From contig NZ_CP014136.1 of assembly GCF_002291425.1 (NCBI RefSeq), forward strand, positions 2,232,001 through 2,296,000: a stretch of DNA of 64,000 nucleotides, in the 5' to 3' direction. This DNA comes from Gibbsiella quercinecans. Lineage in GTDB: Bacteria; Pseudomonadota; Gammaproteobacteria; Enterobacterales; Enterobacteriaceae. A program made the position numbers and the translations under genes. Below are positions 14,196 to 30,733 of this stretch, piece after piece. The notes beneath the pieces were generated by a model. The model searched no databases. It had not been told where the DNA came from and saw nothing but the letters and a program-made list of their open reading frames with translations. Numbering within the stretch: position 1 is the first letter of the stretch; every line of letters starts with the position of its first letter.

Positions 14196-14268
14196 ATAAA
14201 GGTTTCTCTGCTCGTTACTTTTTCATCAGACAATCTGTGTGGACACTGCACATTTCAATATCGTTCGG

Positions 14269-15810
<1,542 letters not shown>

Positions 15811-15957
15811 AAAGCTTGATTTGCTAAGTTAATAGCGTGCTCAAAGATTTACTGCATGAATTTTACTTCAGTTAGTCACTCTTCAAGACTTGATATTTTT
15901 TTGCACCCGAAGGTGCTGGATATCGTCTTGTGAGTGCCCACACAGATTGTCTGATAA

Positions 15958-15971
15958 ATTGTTAAAGAGCG
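15958..15971 (-). promoter_or_regulatory. rrn leader boxA antitermination element
   Basis: Seen on the minus strand: GCTCTTTAACAAT, the boxA element bound by NusB/NusE; a second copy occurs in the 16S-23S spacer near 13836-13850. The leader 15811-16102 otherwise holds only processing sequences and promoter P2. Confidence 0.8.
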
Positions 15972-16005
15972 TCGCCGGCGATAAACTCGCTGGCGTGGGC
16001 TGCGT

Positions 16006-16033
16006 ATATTACGCTTTTAGCCCGAAGAGTCAA
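16006..16033 (-). promoter_or_regulatory. rrn promoter P2
   Basis: Seen on the minus strand: -35 TTGACT (16028-16033), 16-bp spacer, -10 TAATAT (16006-16011). It lies about 97 bp downstream of P1, as in E. coli rrn operons. Confidence 0.7.
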
Positions 16034-16102
16034 GCGTTTATTTCGCTTTCATCTTGCTGACCCGGCGGCTTGTCAGTCGTTGTTCCCGGTCAGTGGAGGC
16101 GC

Positions 16103-16152
16103 ATTATAGGGACTTCCCGGCAGCCTGCAACCCCTAATTTAAAAAAACTTTT
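16103..16152 (-). promoter_or_regulatory. rrn promoter P1 with UP element
   Basis: Seen on the minus strand: -35 TTGCAG (16125-16130), 16-bp spacer, -10 TATAAT (16103-16108), then GCGCC, the stringent discriminator. Upstream is an A/T tract (16131-16152) of UP-element type. The arrangement matches E. coli rrn P1. Confidence 0.85.
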
Positions 16153-16199
16153 CAACCGGGTATTTTTTCAACAAAACGTCGGCATAGCCGGCATTTTTG

Positions 16200-16733
16200 T
16201 CATTTTTCGTACGGTAAATCGCGAAATTCATCGGCAAAACGATCAACCTGCTGCCAATCCGTATATTCCACTTCTTTACGGGTGTCGGTTTCACCACCGG
16301 TCATGCGCATAATCAGTTGAATCATGATGCGATCGAACCAGTGGTAGCGCGGATAACGCAGCGCGCCGGCAAACACGGCACACCGCGTTGGCTGCCAGGG
16401 GGAAGCGTGCAAAAACTTTTGCGTGTAGGCGTTGGTCTCGGGTGAGCGCTTCTCCGATTTCCGGGCCGTCAGGTTGACGGCGAAAAAAGCCGAAGGCATC
16501 CCGTTGAGCTGCGCAGCGTGCCGCTTGGCAAAACGTGCCAGCACCGGATGAAAATGGCCATAGCGCACAGAGGCGCCAATCAACACCCGTTGGTATTGCG
16601 CCAGATCGATACGCTCAGCCTGCAGCAGATCGACCACGGTGCAATCGAGCACACCCTGCAAACGCGTTGCAATATAGGAAGCAATAGCCCGCGTTTGTCC
16701 ATCGCGGCTTGAATAGAGAATCAGTGCCTTCAT
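16200..16733 (-). CDS. hemG: Protoporphyrinogen IX oxidase, menaquinone-dependent
   Basis: HemG is a flavodoxin-like FMN enzyme at the inner membrane that oxidises protoporphyrinogen IX to protoporphyrin IX, passing electrons to quinones. The 177-residue product opens with the FMN loop [18 protein letters not shown] and includes the long insert loop typical of HemG. It starts 14 bases after the trkH stop, is last in pepQ-yigZ-trkH-hemG, and ends about 50 bases from the rrn UP element. hemB of the same pathway is at 27177-28199. Confidence 0.97.
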   Translation of the reverse strand: MKALILYSSRDGQTRAIASYIATRLQGVLDCTVVDLLQAERIDLAQYQRVLIGASVRYGHFHPVLARFAKRHAAQLNGMPSAFFAVNLTARKSEKRSPETNAYTQKFLHASPWQPTRCAVFAGALRYPRYHWFDRIMIQLIMRMTGGETDTRKEVEYTDWQQVDRFADEFRDLPYEK

Positions 16734-16747
16734 GGCAACCCCTTTTA

Positions 16748-18199
16748 TCAGTCACGCCAGAACGTTGGCGTAAAGAGCACGAGCAACGTGAATACTTCCA
16801 AACGGCCGAACAACATCGTCAACACCAGGATCCATTTTGCCGCAGGCGGCATAGAGGTGAAGTTGTCCGCCACAACCCCTAACCCCGGCCCCAGGTTATT
16901 TAGCGTCGCGGTAACGGCGGCAAAGGCCGAGAAATCATCCACGCCGGTGGCGATAATCGCCAACATGCTGACGATGAACACTAATGCATAAGCAGAGAAG
17001 AAGCCCCATACCGCCTCCAGTATGCGCTCCGGCAACGCCCGGTTCCCCAGCTTTATCGTGTAGACCGCATTCGGGTGCACCAGCCTTTTGAGTTCGCGCG
17101 AGCCTTGCAAGTACAGCAGCAGGATACGGATCACCTTCAAGCCGCCGCCGGTTGAACCGGCACAGCCGCCGATAAAGGCCGAACAAAGCAGCAGCATCGG
17201 CAGGAACAGCGGCCACTTGGAGATGCTGTCGGTGGTGAAGCCGGCGGTGGTTGCCATGGAGACCACCTGGAAAAACGCCTGGTTGATGGTTTCCATCCCG
17301 CTGCGATAAACGTCATGCCACCAAAGAATTAATGTGCACACCACAACCAGCGTCAGTTGCACAAAAATAAACATGCGGAACTCTGGATCGCGCCAGTAAA
17401 CCTTCAGGTTGCGCCCGCTCAACAGCGCGAAGTGCAGGCCATAGTTACAGCCGGAAATCAGTAGGAAAACGGCAATAATCGTATTGATGGTTGGGCTGGC
17501 GTAATAGCCGATGCTGGCATCGTGGGTGGAAAAGCCGCCGATGGCGATGGTAGAGAAGCTGTGGCCGATGGCGTCGAACACCGACATCCCCGCGCCCCAG
17601 AGTGAAAATGCGCAGGCCGCCGTGAGCAAAACATAAATCAACCACAGGGTTTTGGCGGTTTCGGCAATGCGTGGCCGCATTTTATTATCTTTCAGCGGGC
17701 CGGGCATTTCAGCGCGGTAAAGCTGCATCCCCCCAACGCCGAGGATGGGCAGAATGGCCACCGCCAACACGATGATCCCCATGCCCCCCAACCACTGCAA
17801 CATCTGCCGATAAAACAGAATTGCCTTGGGCAGCGAGTCCAACCCCACCAGCGTTGTCGCCCCGGTGGTCGTCAGGCCAGAGAAAGATTCAAAGAAGGCA
17901 TCGGTGAAAGACAGGTTTGGCCGCTCGGCAAACAGAAAGGGCAACGCCCCTACGCTGCCCAGCACCGTCCAGAACAGGACGACGATCAGAAACCCCTCGC
18001 GGGATTTCAGCTCATGTTTCTGCTTACGGTTGGGCCACCAGAGCGCCAGCCCAATCACCAGCGCCACAAAGAAGGTTTGGCTGAATGCCCGCCCGGCGCC
18101 ATCACGATAAATCAGCGCCACCAGGCCAGGAATAAACATGGTCCCGGAAAACAGGATGACCAGCAGACCAACGATACGGGTTATGGCGCGAAAATGCAT
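16748..18199 (-). CDS. trkH: Trk system potassium uptake protein TrkH
   Basis: TrkH is the channel-like membrane subunit of the Trk K+ uptake system and works with the NAD-binding TrkA. The 483-residue product, the same length as E. coli TrkH, has the four pore-loop repeats of the SKT superfamily (for example [12 protein letters not shown] and [12 protein letters not shown]) and about ten transmembrane segments. It lies between yigZ and hemG on the minus strand, 35 bases after yigZ. Confidence 0.97.
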   Translation of the reverse strand: MHFRAITRIVGLLVILFSGTMFIPGLVALIYRDGAGRAFSQTFFVALVIGLALWWPNRKQKHELKSREGFLIVVLFWTVLGSVGALPFLFAERPNLSFTDAFFESFSGLTTTGATTLVGLDSLPKAILFYRQMLQWLGGMGIIVLAVAILPILGVGGMQLYRAEMPGPLKDNKMRPRIAETAKTLWLIYVLLTAACAFSLWGAGMSVFDAIGHSFSTIAIGGFSTHDASIGYYASPTINTIIAVFLLISGCNYGLHFALLSGRNLKVYWRDPEFRMFIFVQLTLVVVCTLILWWHDVYRSGMETINQAFFQVVSMATTAGFTTDSISKWPLFLPMLLLCSAFIGGCAGSTGGGLKVIRILLLYLQGSRELKRLVHPNAVYTIKLGNRALPERILEAVWGFFSAYALVFIVSMLAIIATGVDDFSAFAAVTATLNNLGPGLGVVADNFTSMPPAAKWILVLTMLFGRLEVFTLLVLFTPTFWRD

Positions 18200-18234
18200 T
18201 TCAGCACGATCCTTAGCAATTCAATTGGAGGGAA

Positions 18235-18849
18235 TTATTGCGAAATAGGGGTTAATTGCAAATTACCGCGACTCAGATCACGTAATTTCCGCTCAAACGC
18301 CTCAACGCCACTTGCCGGCAATGCCAGTTGCAGCATCACTTCTGCACCGTATTCCCCATGTACTATCCGCCCTTGCATGTGCTGCAACGCATTTTCGATC
18401 AGCGCCAACTGTGCATAGTCGCAATTCAGCCGGTATTCGCGCTGGGGCACTTTTTCAATCAGTTGCAGTTGCTTTAACGCCTGCTGCACCCCATTGCCAT
18501 AGGCGCGCACCAGCCCACCGGTGCCCAGCTTGGTGCCGCCGTAATAGCGCACCACCACCGCGGTAATCTCGCCAATGCCGCTGCCCATCAACTGCGCCAG
18601 AATCGGTTTGCCGGCCGTGCCGGAAGGTTCGCCATCATCGGAGAAGCCCAACTGTTGAGAATCATTGGGCGCGCCGGCGACAAAGGCCCAGCAATGGTGA
18701 CGCGCAGCCGGATGCTCATGCCGCACGTGCTGGATAAACGTTTTGGCCGCCTCAACCCCACAGGTGGGCGCCATCAGGGTAATAAAGCGGCTTTTTTTGA
18801 TTTCTTCGCTGACGCTAACGGGCGCGGCAGGGATCGGGTACGCTTGCAT
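18235..18849 (-). CDS. yigZ: IMPACT-family protein YigZ
   Basis: YigZ is a conserved cytoplasmic protein of the IMPACT/UPF0029 family with no settled bacterial function. The 204-residue product shows the N-terminal IMPACT domain (KKSRFITLMAPTCGVEAAKTFI, FSDDGEPSGTAGKPIL near 77-95, VVRYYGGTKLGTGGL near 110) and a small C-terminal ferredoxin-like domain. Its ATG shares one base with the pepQ stop (TGATG), implying coupled translation. Confidence 0.95.
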   Translation of the reverse strand: MQAYPIPAAPVSVSEEIKKSRFITLMAPTCGVEAAKTFIQHVRHEHPAARHHCWAFVAGAPNDSQQLGFSDDGEPSGTAGKPILAQLMGSGIGEITAVVVRYYGGTKLGTGGLVRAYGNGVQQALKQLQLIEKVPQREYRLNCDYAQLALIENALQHMQGRIVHGEYGAEVMLQLALPASGVEAFERKLRDLSRGNLQLTPISQ

Positions 18850-20180
18850 CAGGCCAGGTGCAGATCGCGCGTCATGTTTTCCACCCGTTTTTCATGGATA
18901 ACGATGTTATCTTCGATGCGGATACCGCCATACGGCTTCAGCGCATCAATCCGATCCCAGGCGAAATGCTTGCTAAATTCGCCGCTACGCCACGGCGCCA
19001 ATAGCGACTCGATAAAATACAGGCCGGGCTCGATCGTCATCACCATTCCTGGCTGCAGCACCCGGGTGCAGCGCAAGAACGGGTATTTGGCCGGCGCAGC
19101 CAGCGATGTGCCATTTTCATCCTGCATAAAACCCGCAACGTCATGCACCTGCAGGCCCAGCGGGTGCCCCAGCCCATGCGGCAGGAACGGGCAAGTGATC
19201 CCCTGCTCCACCATGGCCTCCTCGCTGATGCCGCTGACCAGTTGGTGTTTCTTCAACAGCTTGGCAATGCGCTGGTGCATCTGCACATGGTAATCGGTAT
19301 AGCGCACTCCGGCTTTGATAGTTTCGATCAGCGCCAACTGTTCATCGTTGAGATCTTTGAGCAACAGGGCAAAGGCGTTGCCGCTTTGCCCTGAATACGT
19401 GCGCGTTAAATCAGCCGCGTAGCCGTTGTATTCCGCACCGGCATCGATCAGAAAGCTCAGCGGTTCGGCCGGCGGTTGATTATCCAGCCGGGTATAGTGC
19501 AGCACCGCCGCATGCTCATTCAATGCCACGATGTTGTCATAAGGGACATCGGTATCACGATGCCCGGTGGCGGTGAGATAAGCCAGATTAATATCGAACT
19601 CGCTCATGCCGGAAAGAAACGCTTCATGGGCGGCGCGATGGCCGATCACCGCCGTTTTTTGCGCTTCACGCATGCAGGCCAACTCATAATCGGTTTTCAC
19701 CGAACGGTGATAATCCAGGTAATTCAACACCGGCTGCGGGTTGATGTTCGCGGCAGCAATGCCCAAATCGCGCGCCCGCTGCGGTGCGCAGCCAATGTAG
19801 CCGACGCGGCCGCGCTGCGGCGGCAATTGCCCGGCGATGTCGCCGGCGTTGGCCAACGGCAGCAGTTCCACCGCGCTGGTCCAGAAGCTATTCGGCAACG
19901 GATCAACGCTGTGCCAATAATCCACCGGCGAATAGAACCACAGCTTTGGTTTGTTAACCCCGTCTACCCACAGCCAGCAGTTCGGTACGGTGGTCACCGG
20001 CACCCAGGCTTTAAAGTGTGGGTTAACCTTGAACGGGTAGTGATGGTCATCCAGGAATACCGGCTGCAGTTCCCCAGAGTGGATCAGCAATGCATCAAGC
20101 TCATTGCGCTGTAATATTTCTTGCGCGCGCTGCTGCAGTGCCGCCAGGTGATCGTTATACAAAGAAGCCAACGTTCCCAT
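18849..20180 (-). CDS. pepQ: Xaa-Pro dipeptidase
   Basis: PepQ is a manganese metallopeptidase that cleaves dipeptides with C-terminal proline. From the ATG at 20180 ([15 protein letters not shown]) the product is 443 residues, identical in length to E. coli PepQ. The pita-bread fold ligands are visible: [16 protein letters not shown] (two Asp), HGLGHPLG (His), MTIEPGLYF (Glu) and GGIRIEDN (Glu). The longer frame from 20216 adds 12 residues with no family support. It is divergent from fadB and first of pepQ-yigZ-trkH-hemG. Confidence 0.96.
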   Translation of the reverse strand: MGTLASLYNDHLAALQQRAQEILQRNELDALLIHSGELQPVFLDDHHYPFKVNPHFKAWVPVTTVPNCWLWVDGVNKPKLWFYSPVDYWHSVDPLPNSFWTSAVELLPLANAGDIAGQLPPQRGRVGYIGCAPQRARDLGIAAANINPQPVLNYLDYHRSVKTDYELACMREAQKTAVIGHRAAHEAFLSGMSEFDINLAYLTATGHRDTDVPYDNIVALNEHAAVLHYTRLDNQPPAEPLSFLIDAGAEYNGYAADLTRTYSGQSGNAFALLLKDLNDEQLALIETIKAGVRYTDYHVQMHQRIAKLLKKHQLVSGISEEAMVEQGITCPFLPHGLGHPLGLQVHDVAGFMQDENGTSLAAPAKYPFLRCTRVLQPGMVMTIEPGLYFIESLLAPWRSGEFSKHFAWDRIDALKPYGGIRIEDNIVIHEKRVENMTRDLHLA

Positions 20181-20404
20181 CACAATACCCTTATGCCCGT
20201 AATATGGAGGGGTCATCTTATCACACTGCCCTTATGCTCCAACCCCATCCGCACTGGCAGCACAAGGCAAGAAACCGGCCGCTTACCGCAGGCATGACCA
20301 ACGGCCTATCCCGGCCAAAGAGCAAGGCAAAACGGTAACGCAGTAAAAAGTATAACCTAATGTTAAATAAATAGTTCCTGCCAACGCTCCGTGATCGATG
20401 TTGC

Positions 20405-20432
20405 AAATATGCAATATTTAATTTGCATATTT
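20405..20432. promoter_or_regulatory. Inverted repeat upstream of fadB
   Basis: Seen: perfect 10-bp arms AAATATGCAA and TTGCATATTT around an 8-bp A/T spacer, 27 bp upstream of the FadR site. It looks like an operator for a dimeric regulator or a promoter-proximal dyad; no regulator can be named from sequence. Confidence 0.5.
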
Positions 20433-20458
20433 TTAACATAAAAACCACACTCCTTATC

Positions 20459-20475
20459 ATCTGGTCATACCAGAT
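20459..20475 (+). promoter_or_regulatory. FadR operator of fadBA
   Basis: Seen: ATCTGGTCATACCAGAT, a 17-bp dyad with the TGG-N5-CCA core. Known: FadR represses E. coli fadBA through a site of this type and is released by long-chain acyl-CoA. It sits 24 bases upstream of the fadB ATG. Confidence 0.8.
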
Positions 20476-20499
20476 CGCGCGCTGATTAAGGAGACAGAC

Positions 20500-23863
<3,364 letters not shown>

Positions 23864-23893
23864 CAATCAGGGATACCACAGATTGCCGTACTT

Positions 23894-23918
23894 CCCGCCT
23901 GTCAGGGGCGGGTTTTTT
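23894..23918 (+). terminator. fadBA terminator
   Basis: Seen: CCCGCC/GGCGGG arms, 7-base loop, then six Ts, 30 bases past the fadA stop. Confidence 0.85.
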
Positions 23919-23926
23919 ATGCCAAC

Positions 23927-23952
23927 AAAAACGGGCTGCCGATGGCAGCCCG
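23927..23952 (-). terminator. fre terminator
   Basis: Seen: CGGGCTGCC-GAT-GGCAGCCCG, followed on the minus strand by TTTTTG, about 30 bases past the fre stop. It abuts but is distinct from the fadBA terminator. Confidence 0.8.
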
Positions 23953-23981
23953 CTGTATCAGGCATGAGGCCGTGCCGCACG

Positions 23982-24683
23982 TTAGATAAACGAAAATGCA
24001 TCGCCGAACATGCGGGCTTCCTGCGCGCCGCGCTCGGCGCAGAAGCGCTCACGGGCGATTTTCGCCATTTCGAAACGGCCGGCGATATAGATATCATGCT
24101 CCGCCAATGAGCCAAAGTCCTGCAGCACCGCGCTCAATACCGTCCCGCTGCGCCCGCGCCAGTCATCCTCCGGTTGTTCAACCACCGGGATCACTTTCAG
24201 GTTGGGGTACTGCAACGAGAGCGTTTCCAGCTCACTGAGATCGTACAGGTGTTTCAACTCACGGCCGCCCCAGTAAATGGAAATGTCGCGGTCGGGCTGC
24301 TGCTCCAGCGCCGTCAGCAGGATAGAGCGGGCGTAAGAAAAGCCGGTGCCGCCGGCAATCAACACCAGAGGGCGGCTGCCCTCTTCACGCAGCCAGGCTT
24401 CGCCGTGCGGAATGTCCACGGTGATCGTCCGTTCTTTCAGGATGCGATCCATCACGGCCATCGCATACAGATTCAGTTCCGAAGCGCCGATATGCAACTC
24501 GATATGGTCCTGCTGCATCGGAGTAGAGGCCAGAGAGAACGGGCGTTTATCCCGCTCATCCATCACCACCATCAAATATTGCCCCGCCTTGAAACTGAAC
24601 GGCGCTTCTGGCACCAAACGCACCCGGTAAACGGTATCGGTAATGGCCTCCACGGAGGTCACTTTACAGCTCAATATTGTCAT
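23982..24683 (-). CDS. fre: NAD(P)H-flavin reductase
   Basis: Fre reduces free FMN, FAD or riboflavin with NAD(P)H; reduced flavin serves ferric reduction and other acceptors. From [21 protein letters not shown] the product is 233 residues, the E. coli length, with the flavin-binding RPFSLAS motif (near 46-52) and nicotinamide-binding [10 protein letters not shown] (near 109). Eight residues upstream in frame (to 24707) lack family support. It follows ubiD by 50 bases, the ubiD-fre order of E. coli. Confidence 0.96.
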   Translation of the reverse strand: MTILSCKVTSVEAITDTVYRVRLVPEAPFSFKAGQYLMVVMDERDKRPFSLASTPMQQDHIELHIGASELNLYAMAVMDRILKERTITVDIPHGEAWLREEGSRPLVLIAGGTGFSYARSILLTALEQQPDRDISIYWGGRELKHLYDLSELETLSLQYPNLKVIPVVEQPEDDWRGRSGTVLSAVLQDFGSLAEHDIYIAGRFEMAKIARERFCAERGAQEARMFGDAFSFI

Positions 24684-24733
24684 GCGTTCCCTCTGTTGGG
24701 TCATCAATGCAAAACCGAGAACAGTGCCGGACG

Positions 24734-26230
24734 CTACAGCGTCGGCTCCCTGCCACTGAAGATTGCGAGCTCATCCCAGATTTCGTCGACGCGCGCGCGC
24801 ACCTTTTCATCCATTTCGATCGGGCGGCCCCACTCGCGCTGGGTTTCCCCCGGCCATTTATTGGTGGCGTCCAGGCCCATTTTCGATCCCAGCCCGGACA
24901 CCGGCGAAGCGAAGTCCAGATAGTCAATTGGCGTATTCTCCACCATAACGGTATCCCTTGCTGGATCCATTCGTGTGGTGATCGCCCAAATTACATCATT
25001 CCAGTCGCGGGCATTTACGTCGTCATCACAGACAATAACAAATTTGGTGTACATAAACTGGCGCAGGAAAGACCAAACGCCCATCATCACGCGTTTGGCA
25101 TGGCCAGGGTACTGCTTTTTGATGGTTACCACCGCCAGACGGTAGGAACAGCCTTCAGGCGGCAGGTAAAAATCAACGATTTCCGGGAACTGCTTTTGCA
25201 GAATCGGCACAAACACTTCATTCAGCGCCACGCCCATCACCGCCGGCTCATCCGGCGGCCGGCCGGTATAGGTGGAGTGGTATATCGCATCGCGCCGTTG
25301 GGTAATGTGGGTGATGGTAAACACCGGGAAATGGTCGATCTCGTTGTAATAGCCAGTGTGATCGCCATAGGGGCCTTCCGGCGCCACTTCGCCAGGCTCG
25401 ATATAGCCTTCGAGTACGATCTCGGCGCTGGCCGGCACCTCCAGATCGCAGGACAGGCATTTCACCACTTCCGTTTTATTGCCGCGCAGCAGCCCGGCAA
25501 AGGCATACTCGGAAAGGTTATCAGGCACCGGCGTCACGGCCCCGAGGATGGTGGCAGGATCGGCCCCCAGCGCGACCGCGACCGGGAAACGCTCACCGGG
25601 GTGGGCCTGGCACCATTCCTGATAATCCAGCGCGCCGCCGCGGTGCGACAGCCAACGCATAATGACTTTATTGCGGCCCAGCACCTGCTGGCGATAAATC
25701 CCCAGGTTTTGGCGCTCTTTGTGCGGCCCCCGGGTGACGGTTAGCCCCCAGGTGATCAGCGGCGCGGCATCTTCCGGCCAACAGTGCATCACGGGAATAC
25801 GGCTGAGATCAACATCATCGCCTTGCCACACCTGCTCCTGGCAAGGGGCGGCGCCCAGCACTTTGGTCGGCATGTTCAGCACTTGCTTGAACTTCGGCAT
25901 TTTATCGAACAGATCGCGAAAGCCCTTCGGCGGCTCCGGCTCCTTCAGGAAAGCCAACAGCTTGCCAACGTCGCGCAACGCGCCGACATCTTCCTGCCCC
26001 ATCCCCATCGCAACGCGCTTTGCTGTGCCAAACAGGTTGCACAGCACCGGCATCGTATACCCTTGCGGATTTTCGAACAGCAATGCGGGGCCGCCCGCAC
26101 GCAACGTGCGATCGGCAATCTCGGTCATTTCAAGATAGGGATCAATCGGCTGGCTAATGCGTTTAAGCTCCCCTCTCTTCTCCAGCAACGAGAGGAAATC
26201 GCGTAAGTCACGGTATTTCATGCTGATCAT
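24734..26230 (-). CDS. ubiD: 3-octaprenyl-4-hydroxybenzoate decarboxylase
   Basis: UbiD decarboxylates the polyprenylated hydroxybenzoate intermediate of ubiquinone synthesis using prenylated FMN supplied by UbiX. From the ATG at 26230 ([16 protein letters not shown]) it is 498 residues against 497 in E. coli. Conserved blocks include [15 protein letters not shown], the cofactor-binding [16 protein letters not shown] and the E-R-E triad region around residue 290 ([12 protein letters not shown]). No clear ribosome site distinguishes this ATG from the one at 26221; a frame open to 26254 is less likely. Confidence 0.95.
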   Translation of the reverse strand: MISMKYRDLRDFLSLLEKRGELKRISQPIDPYLEMTEIADRTLRAGGPALLFENPQGYTMPVLCNLFGTAKRVAMGMGQEDVGALRDVGKLLAFLKEPEPPKGFRDLFDKMPKFKQVLNMPTKVLGAAPCQEQVWQGDDVDLSRIPVMHCWPEDAAPLITWGLTVTRGPHKERQNLGIYRQQVLGRNKVIMRWLSHRGGALDYQEWCQAHPGERFPVAVALGADPATILGAVTPVPDNLSEYAFAGLLRGNKTEVVKCLSCDLEVPASAEIVLEGYIEPGEVAPEGPYGDHTGYYNEIDHFPVFTITHITQRRDAIYHSTYTGRPPDEPAVMGVALNEVFVPILQKQFPEIVDFYLPPEGCSYRLAVVTIKKQYPGHAKRVMMGVWSFLRQFMYTKFVIVCDDDVNARDWNDVIWAITTRMDPARDTVMVENTPIDYLDFASPVSGLGSKMGLDATNKWPGETQREWGRPIEMDEKVRARVDEIWDELAIFSGREPTL

Positions 26231-26616
26231 TATAACGGCCAGTGAGAAAGGCATTATAAGCGCTCTTCACGCTTGTTGCTGCACTTTTGTTAAACGCCCG
26301 TAAAGACAAGATTGCCTGCCGCGCACGAACGGGGTTGCCGCAGCCAGTTTCGCCTTCCGCGTACCAGAATGATGAGTAACGTCACACAGGGCGTCATACG
26401 GCCTTGCCATACTACAATGTACAGCGCGTGAGCGCCGCGCTGTCATTCATGCTCAGCTCTTGCTATAACCGCGTTATCAGAACGCGCCGCCGCTGAACGA
26501 TCCTGCACAAAAATTGGCAGATCTGCGGCGATATCGCAATCAAATACCGGCCATGGCCTAGGTATCCGCTATGGCTTTTGATATGCTTGCCGGCTGGTAG
26601 AAAGGCATGTGAAATT
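26231..26616. other. Intergenic region between divergent ubiD and rfaH
   Basis: About 385 bp without a credible gene. Seen: a perfect 8-bp dyad ACAGCGCG/CGCGCTGT (26421-26443) just after a TACAAT (26413-26418) that lacks a -35. Promoters for both genes must lie here, but I cannot place them. Confidence 0.5.
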
Positions 26617-27105
26617 ATGGAATCTTGGTACTTACTGTATTGCAAACGCGGCCAATTGCTCAGGGCGCAGGAACATCTGGAGCGGCAGCAGGTAAACTGC
26701 CTGAGCCCGATTATCACGCTGGAGAAGATCGTGCGGGGCAAGCGCGTCGCCGTCAGCGAGCCCCTGTTTCCCAACTATTTGTTCGTGGAGTTCGATCCTG
26801 AGCGTATCCATACCACCACCATCAGCGCGACCCGTGGCGTCAGCCACTTTGTGCGCTTTGGTTCGCTGCCGGCCGTCATTCCGCTTAATGTGATAGAGGA
26901 ATTGCAGGCGCACACCAGTGAAACCTATGTGGATCCTGAAACGCCAGTGCCGGGCGACACGGTGCTGATCACCGATGGGGTGTTTGAAGGGCTGCGGGCG
27001 ATTTACACCGAACCCGATGGCGAAGCGCGCTCTATCCTGCTGCTGAACCTGATTAACAAGCAGGTGAGCCAAAGCCTGGATAACCGGCAGTTCCAGAAAC
27101 TATAA
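26617..27105 (+). CDS. rfaH: Transcription antiterminator RfaH
   Basis: RfaH is a NusG paralogue recruited at ops elements. It suppresses pausing and Rho termination in long operons for lipopolysaccharide, capsule and similar products, and recruits ribosomes after its C-terminal domain refolds. From [21 protein letters not shown] the product is 162 residues, as in E. coli. It has the NGN domain (1-100: [20 protein letters not shown]) and a KOW-type C-terminus. The frame extends to 26578 but without family support. It is on the opposite strand from its neighbours. Confidence 0.97.
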   Translation: MESWYLLYCKRGQLLRAQEHLERQQVNCLSPIITLEKIVRGKRVAVSEPLFPNYLFVEFDPERIHTTTISATRGVSHFVRFGSLPAVIPLNVIEELQAHTSETYVDPETPVPGDTVLITDGVFEGLRAIYTEPDGEARSILLLNLINKQVSQSLDNRQFQKL

Positions 27106-27176
27106 CGGTTGGCGTGCCAACAACGCGCACGCCGCCCGATAAGTTCGGCTAAGGGCCAAGAAGATGGCCCTGTGAG

Positions 27177-28996
<1,820 letters not shown>

Positions 28997-29043
28997 GCGC
29001 TTTCCAAATCAGAAGCCGCCCATTCGGGCGGCCTGGTAACACG

Positions 29044-29814
29044 TTACGGGGCGGGGTTTTCGTCGCCCTCGTCTTCTTCTTCCGGCCGAGGGCGCCGTTT
29101 GCCAACGTAGAAACGGGCAAAGAACACGCCCACTTCAAACAGCAGGTACATCGGGATCGCCAACAGCGTTTGCGAGAACACATCCGGCGGCGTCAGCAAC
29201 ATCCCGACCACAAAGGCCCCGACCAACACATACGGCCGTTTCTTTTTCAGATCTTCCGGCGATGTAACCCCGCTCCAGCACAGCAGGATGATGGCAACCG
29301 GCACTTCAAACGCCACGCCGAACGCCATAAACAACGCCATGACGAAGTCGAGATAGTTGTTGATGTCGGTGGCGATCAGCACCCCGGCCGGCGCCGTTTT
29401 GGCAAAGAAACCAAAGGCCAGCGGGAACACGATGAAGTAGGCGAAGGCCATGCCGAGATAAAACAGCGCGCTGCTGGACACCAGTAACGGCATCATCAGG
29501 CGGCGTTCATGTTTATACAGCGCCGGCGCGATAAACGCCCAGACCTGGTAGAGGATCACCGGGGCGGCCACGAACACCGACACAATCATCGTCAGTTTAA
29601 TCGGGGTAAAGAAAGGCGACGCCACGTCGGTGGCGATCATGCTGGCCCCGGCAGGCAACTGCTTGATTAACGGGGCGGAAACCAACTGGTAAATATCATT
29701 CGCAAAATAAACCAGCACCAGAAAGATCACCAGCACGCTGATAATCGAGTTCAACAGCCGCTTACGCAGTTCAATTAAATGACTGATAAGCGGTTGGGTA
29801 TCTTCAACTGCCAT
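29044..29814 (-). CDS. tatC: Sec-independent protein translocase TatC
   Basis: TatC is the six-helix inner-membrane core that, with TatB, recognises twin-arginine signal peptides of folded proteins. The 256-residue product has six hydrophobic segments, the N-terminal [13 protein letters not shown] motif and the conserved FAFEVP-like region ([10 protein letters not shown]). A charged C-terminal tail ([13 protein letters not shown]) follows the last helix. It starts three bases after the tatB stop. Confidence 0.97.
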   Translation of the reverse strand: MAVEDTQPLISHLIELRKRLLNSIISVLVIFLVLVYFANDIYQLVSAPLIKQLPAGASMIATDVASPFFTPIKLTMIVSVFVAAPVILYQVWAFIAPALYKHERRLMMPLLVSSSALFYLGMAFAYFIVFPLAFGFFAKTAPAGVLIATDINNYLDFVMALFMAFGVAFEVPVAIILLCWSGVTSPEDLKKKRPYVLVGAFVVGMLLTPPDVFSQTLLAIPMYLLFEVGVFFARFYVGKRRPRPEEEDEGDENPAP

Positions 29815-29817
29815 GTT

Positions 29818-30390
29818 TTAACGATCGCCACTAGGTTGGGAAGACGCTGAGGAAGTCGCCGCAGCGGGCTCATTCGCCGCCGGCGTTGCTGCGCCAGCCG
29901 GAGCCTGCGGCGCGGCCTGTACCGGTTCAACCGGCGTTTTGGCTAGCTGCGCGGCCGGTTCGGGGGCTGGTGCCGGCGCGCTCACCGGCGCCGAAGCCGT
30001 GGTGGCGGCCTCCGCCGGAGTTACGCCGTCGTGCTGGGCTTCCGGATCGGTCACCTGCGGATTCTGGATGGTGTGCGCAGGTTCATCAATCTGGCCGCCA
30101 TGATAAGAGCGCTTCAATGACTCGGCGGCGTCTTTCAACTCATCCATGGACGCTTTCAGTTCCGGCGTCAAGTTCTGCAGGCCGGCTTTCTCGGCCTTTT
30201 TCAGGCTGTCTTGCAGTTCCTGCAGCTTCAGCTCTTGGGCAAGTTCGCTCTGCACCGATGCCGCCATCGAACGCAGCGCCCGGATCCAGCCCGAAACCGT
30301 TCTTACCGCCACTGGTAGCCGCTCTGGCCCAAGCACCACCAGACCAATCACCAGCACCAGCAGCAGTTCACCAAACCCTATGTCAAACAC
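29818..30390 (-). CDS. tatB: Sec-independent protein translocase TatB
   Basis: TatB partners TatC in the substrate receptor complex. The 190-residue protein has the N-terminal membrane helix ([26 protein letters not shown] with the hinge Gly-Pro), an amphipathic helix, and a long variable Ala/Pro-rich tail from about residue 110 ([14 protein letters not shown]) typical of TatB. It is three bases from tatA and from tatC, one tight operon. Confidence 0.97.
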   Translation of the reverse strand: MFDIGFGELLLVLVIGLVVLGPERLPVAVRTVSGWIRALRSMAASVQSELAQELKLQELQDSLKKAEKAGLQNLTPELKASMDELKDAAESLKRSYHGGQIDEPAHTIQNPQVTDPEAQHDGVTPAEAATTASAPVSAPAPAPEPAAQLAKTPVEPVQAAPQAPAGAATPAANEPAAATSSASSQPSGDR

Positions 30391-30393
30391 GGT

Positions 30394-30654
30394 TTATACC
30401 TGCTCTTTGTTCTTCGACTCTTCAGCTTTGGTTTCCGGCTGCTTATCAGTGATAGGCTTTGCCGTGAAATCAGCATCATGGGTAGTTTTTTCGGAGGTAT
30501 TGGCCGGTGGGGTCGTATCGTCGCCCATCGCCTTTTTAAACCCCTTGATTGATGCACCCAGATCGGAACCCAGCGAACGAAGCTTATTGGTACCAAACAG
30601 CAACACCACGATCACCGCGATGATCAACAAATTCCAAATACTAATACCGCCCAT
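30394..30654 (-). CDS. tatA: Sec-independent protein translocase TatA
   Basis: TatA multimers form the passage for twin-arginine substrates. From the ATG at 30654 the 86-residue product is [20 protein letters not shown] followed by the amphipathic helix ([15 protein letters not shown]) and the polar tail containing DADFTAKPI, very close to E. coli TatA. Fourteen additional in-frame residues (to 30696) are not part of the family. First gene of tatABCD, about 80 bases after ubiB. Confidence 0.97.
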   Translation of the reverse strand: MGGISIWNLLIIAVIVVLLFGTNKLRSLGSDLGASIKGFKKAMGDDTTPPANTSEKTTHDADFTAKPITDKQPETKAEESKNKEQV

Positions 30655-30733
30655 TCCAATTACCTCTATATTTACAGGGGTTATTCTGGTTACCACATTC
30701 TACGGCCATATGAAAACAGGATATAGCGCCAAA

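Noticed and set aside
27152..27171. AGGGCCA/TGGCCCT dyad as a terminator between rfaH and hemB
   Set aside because: The arms are short and there is no T run on either strand.
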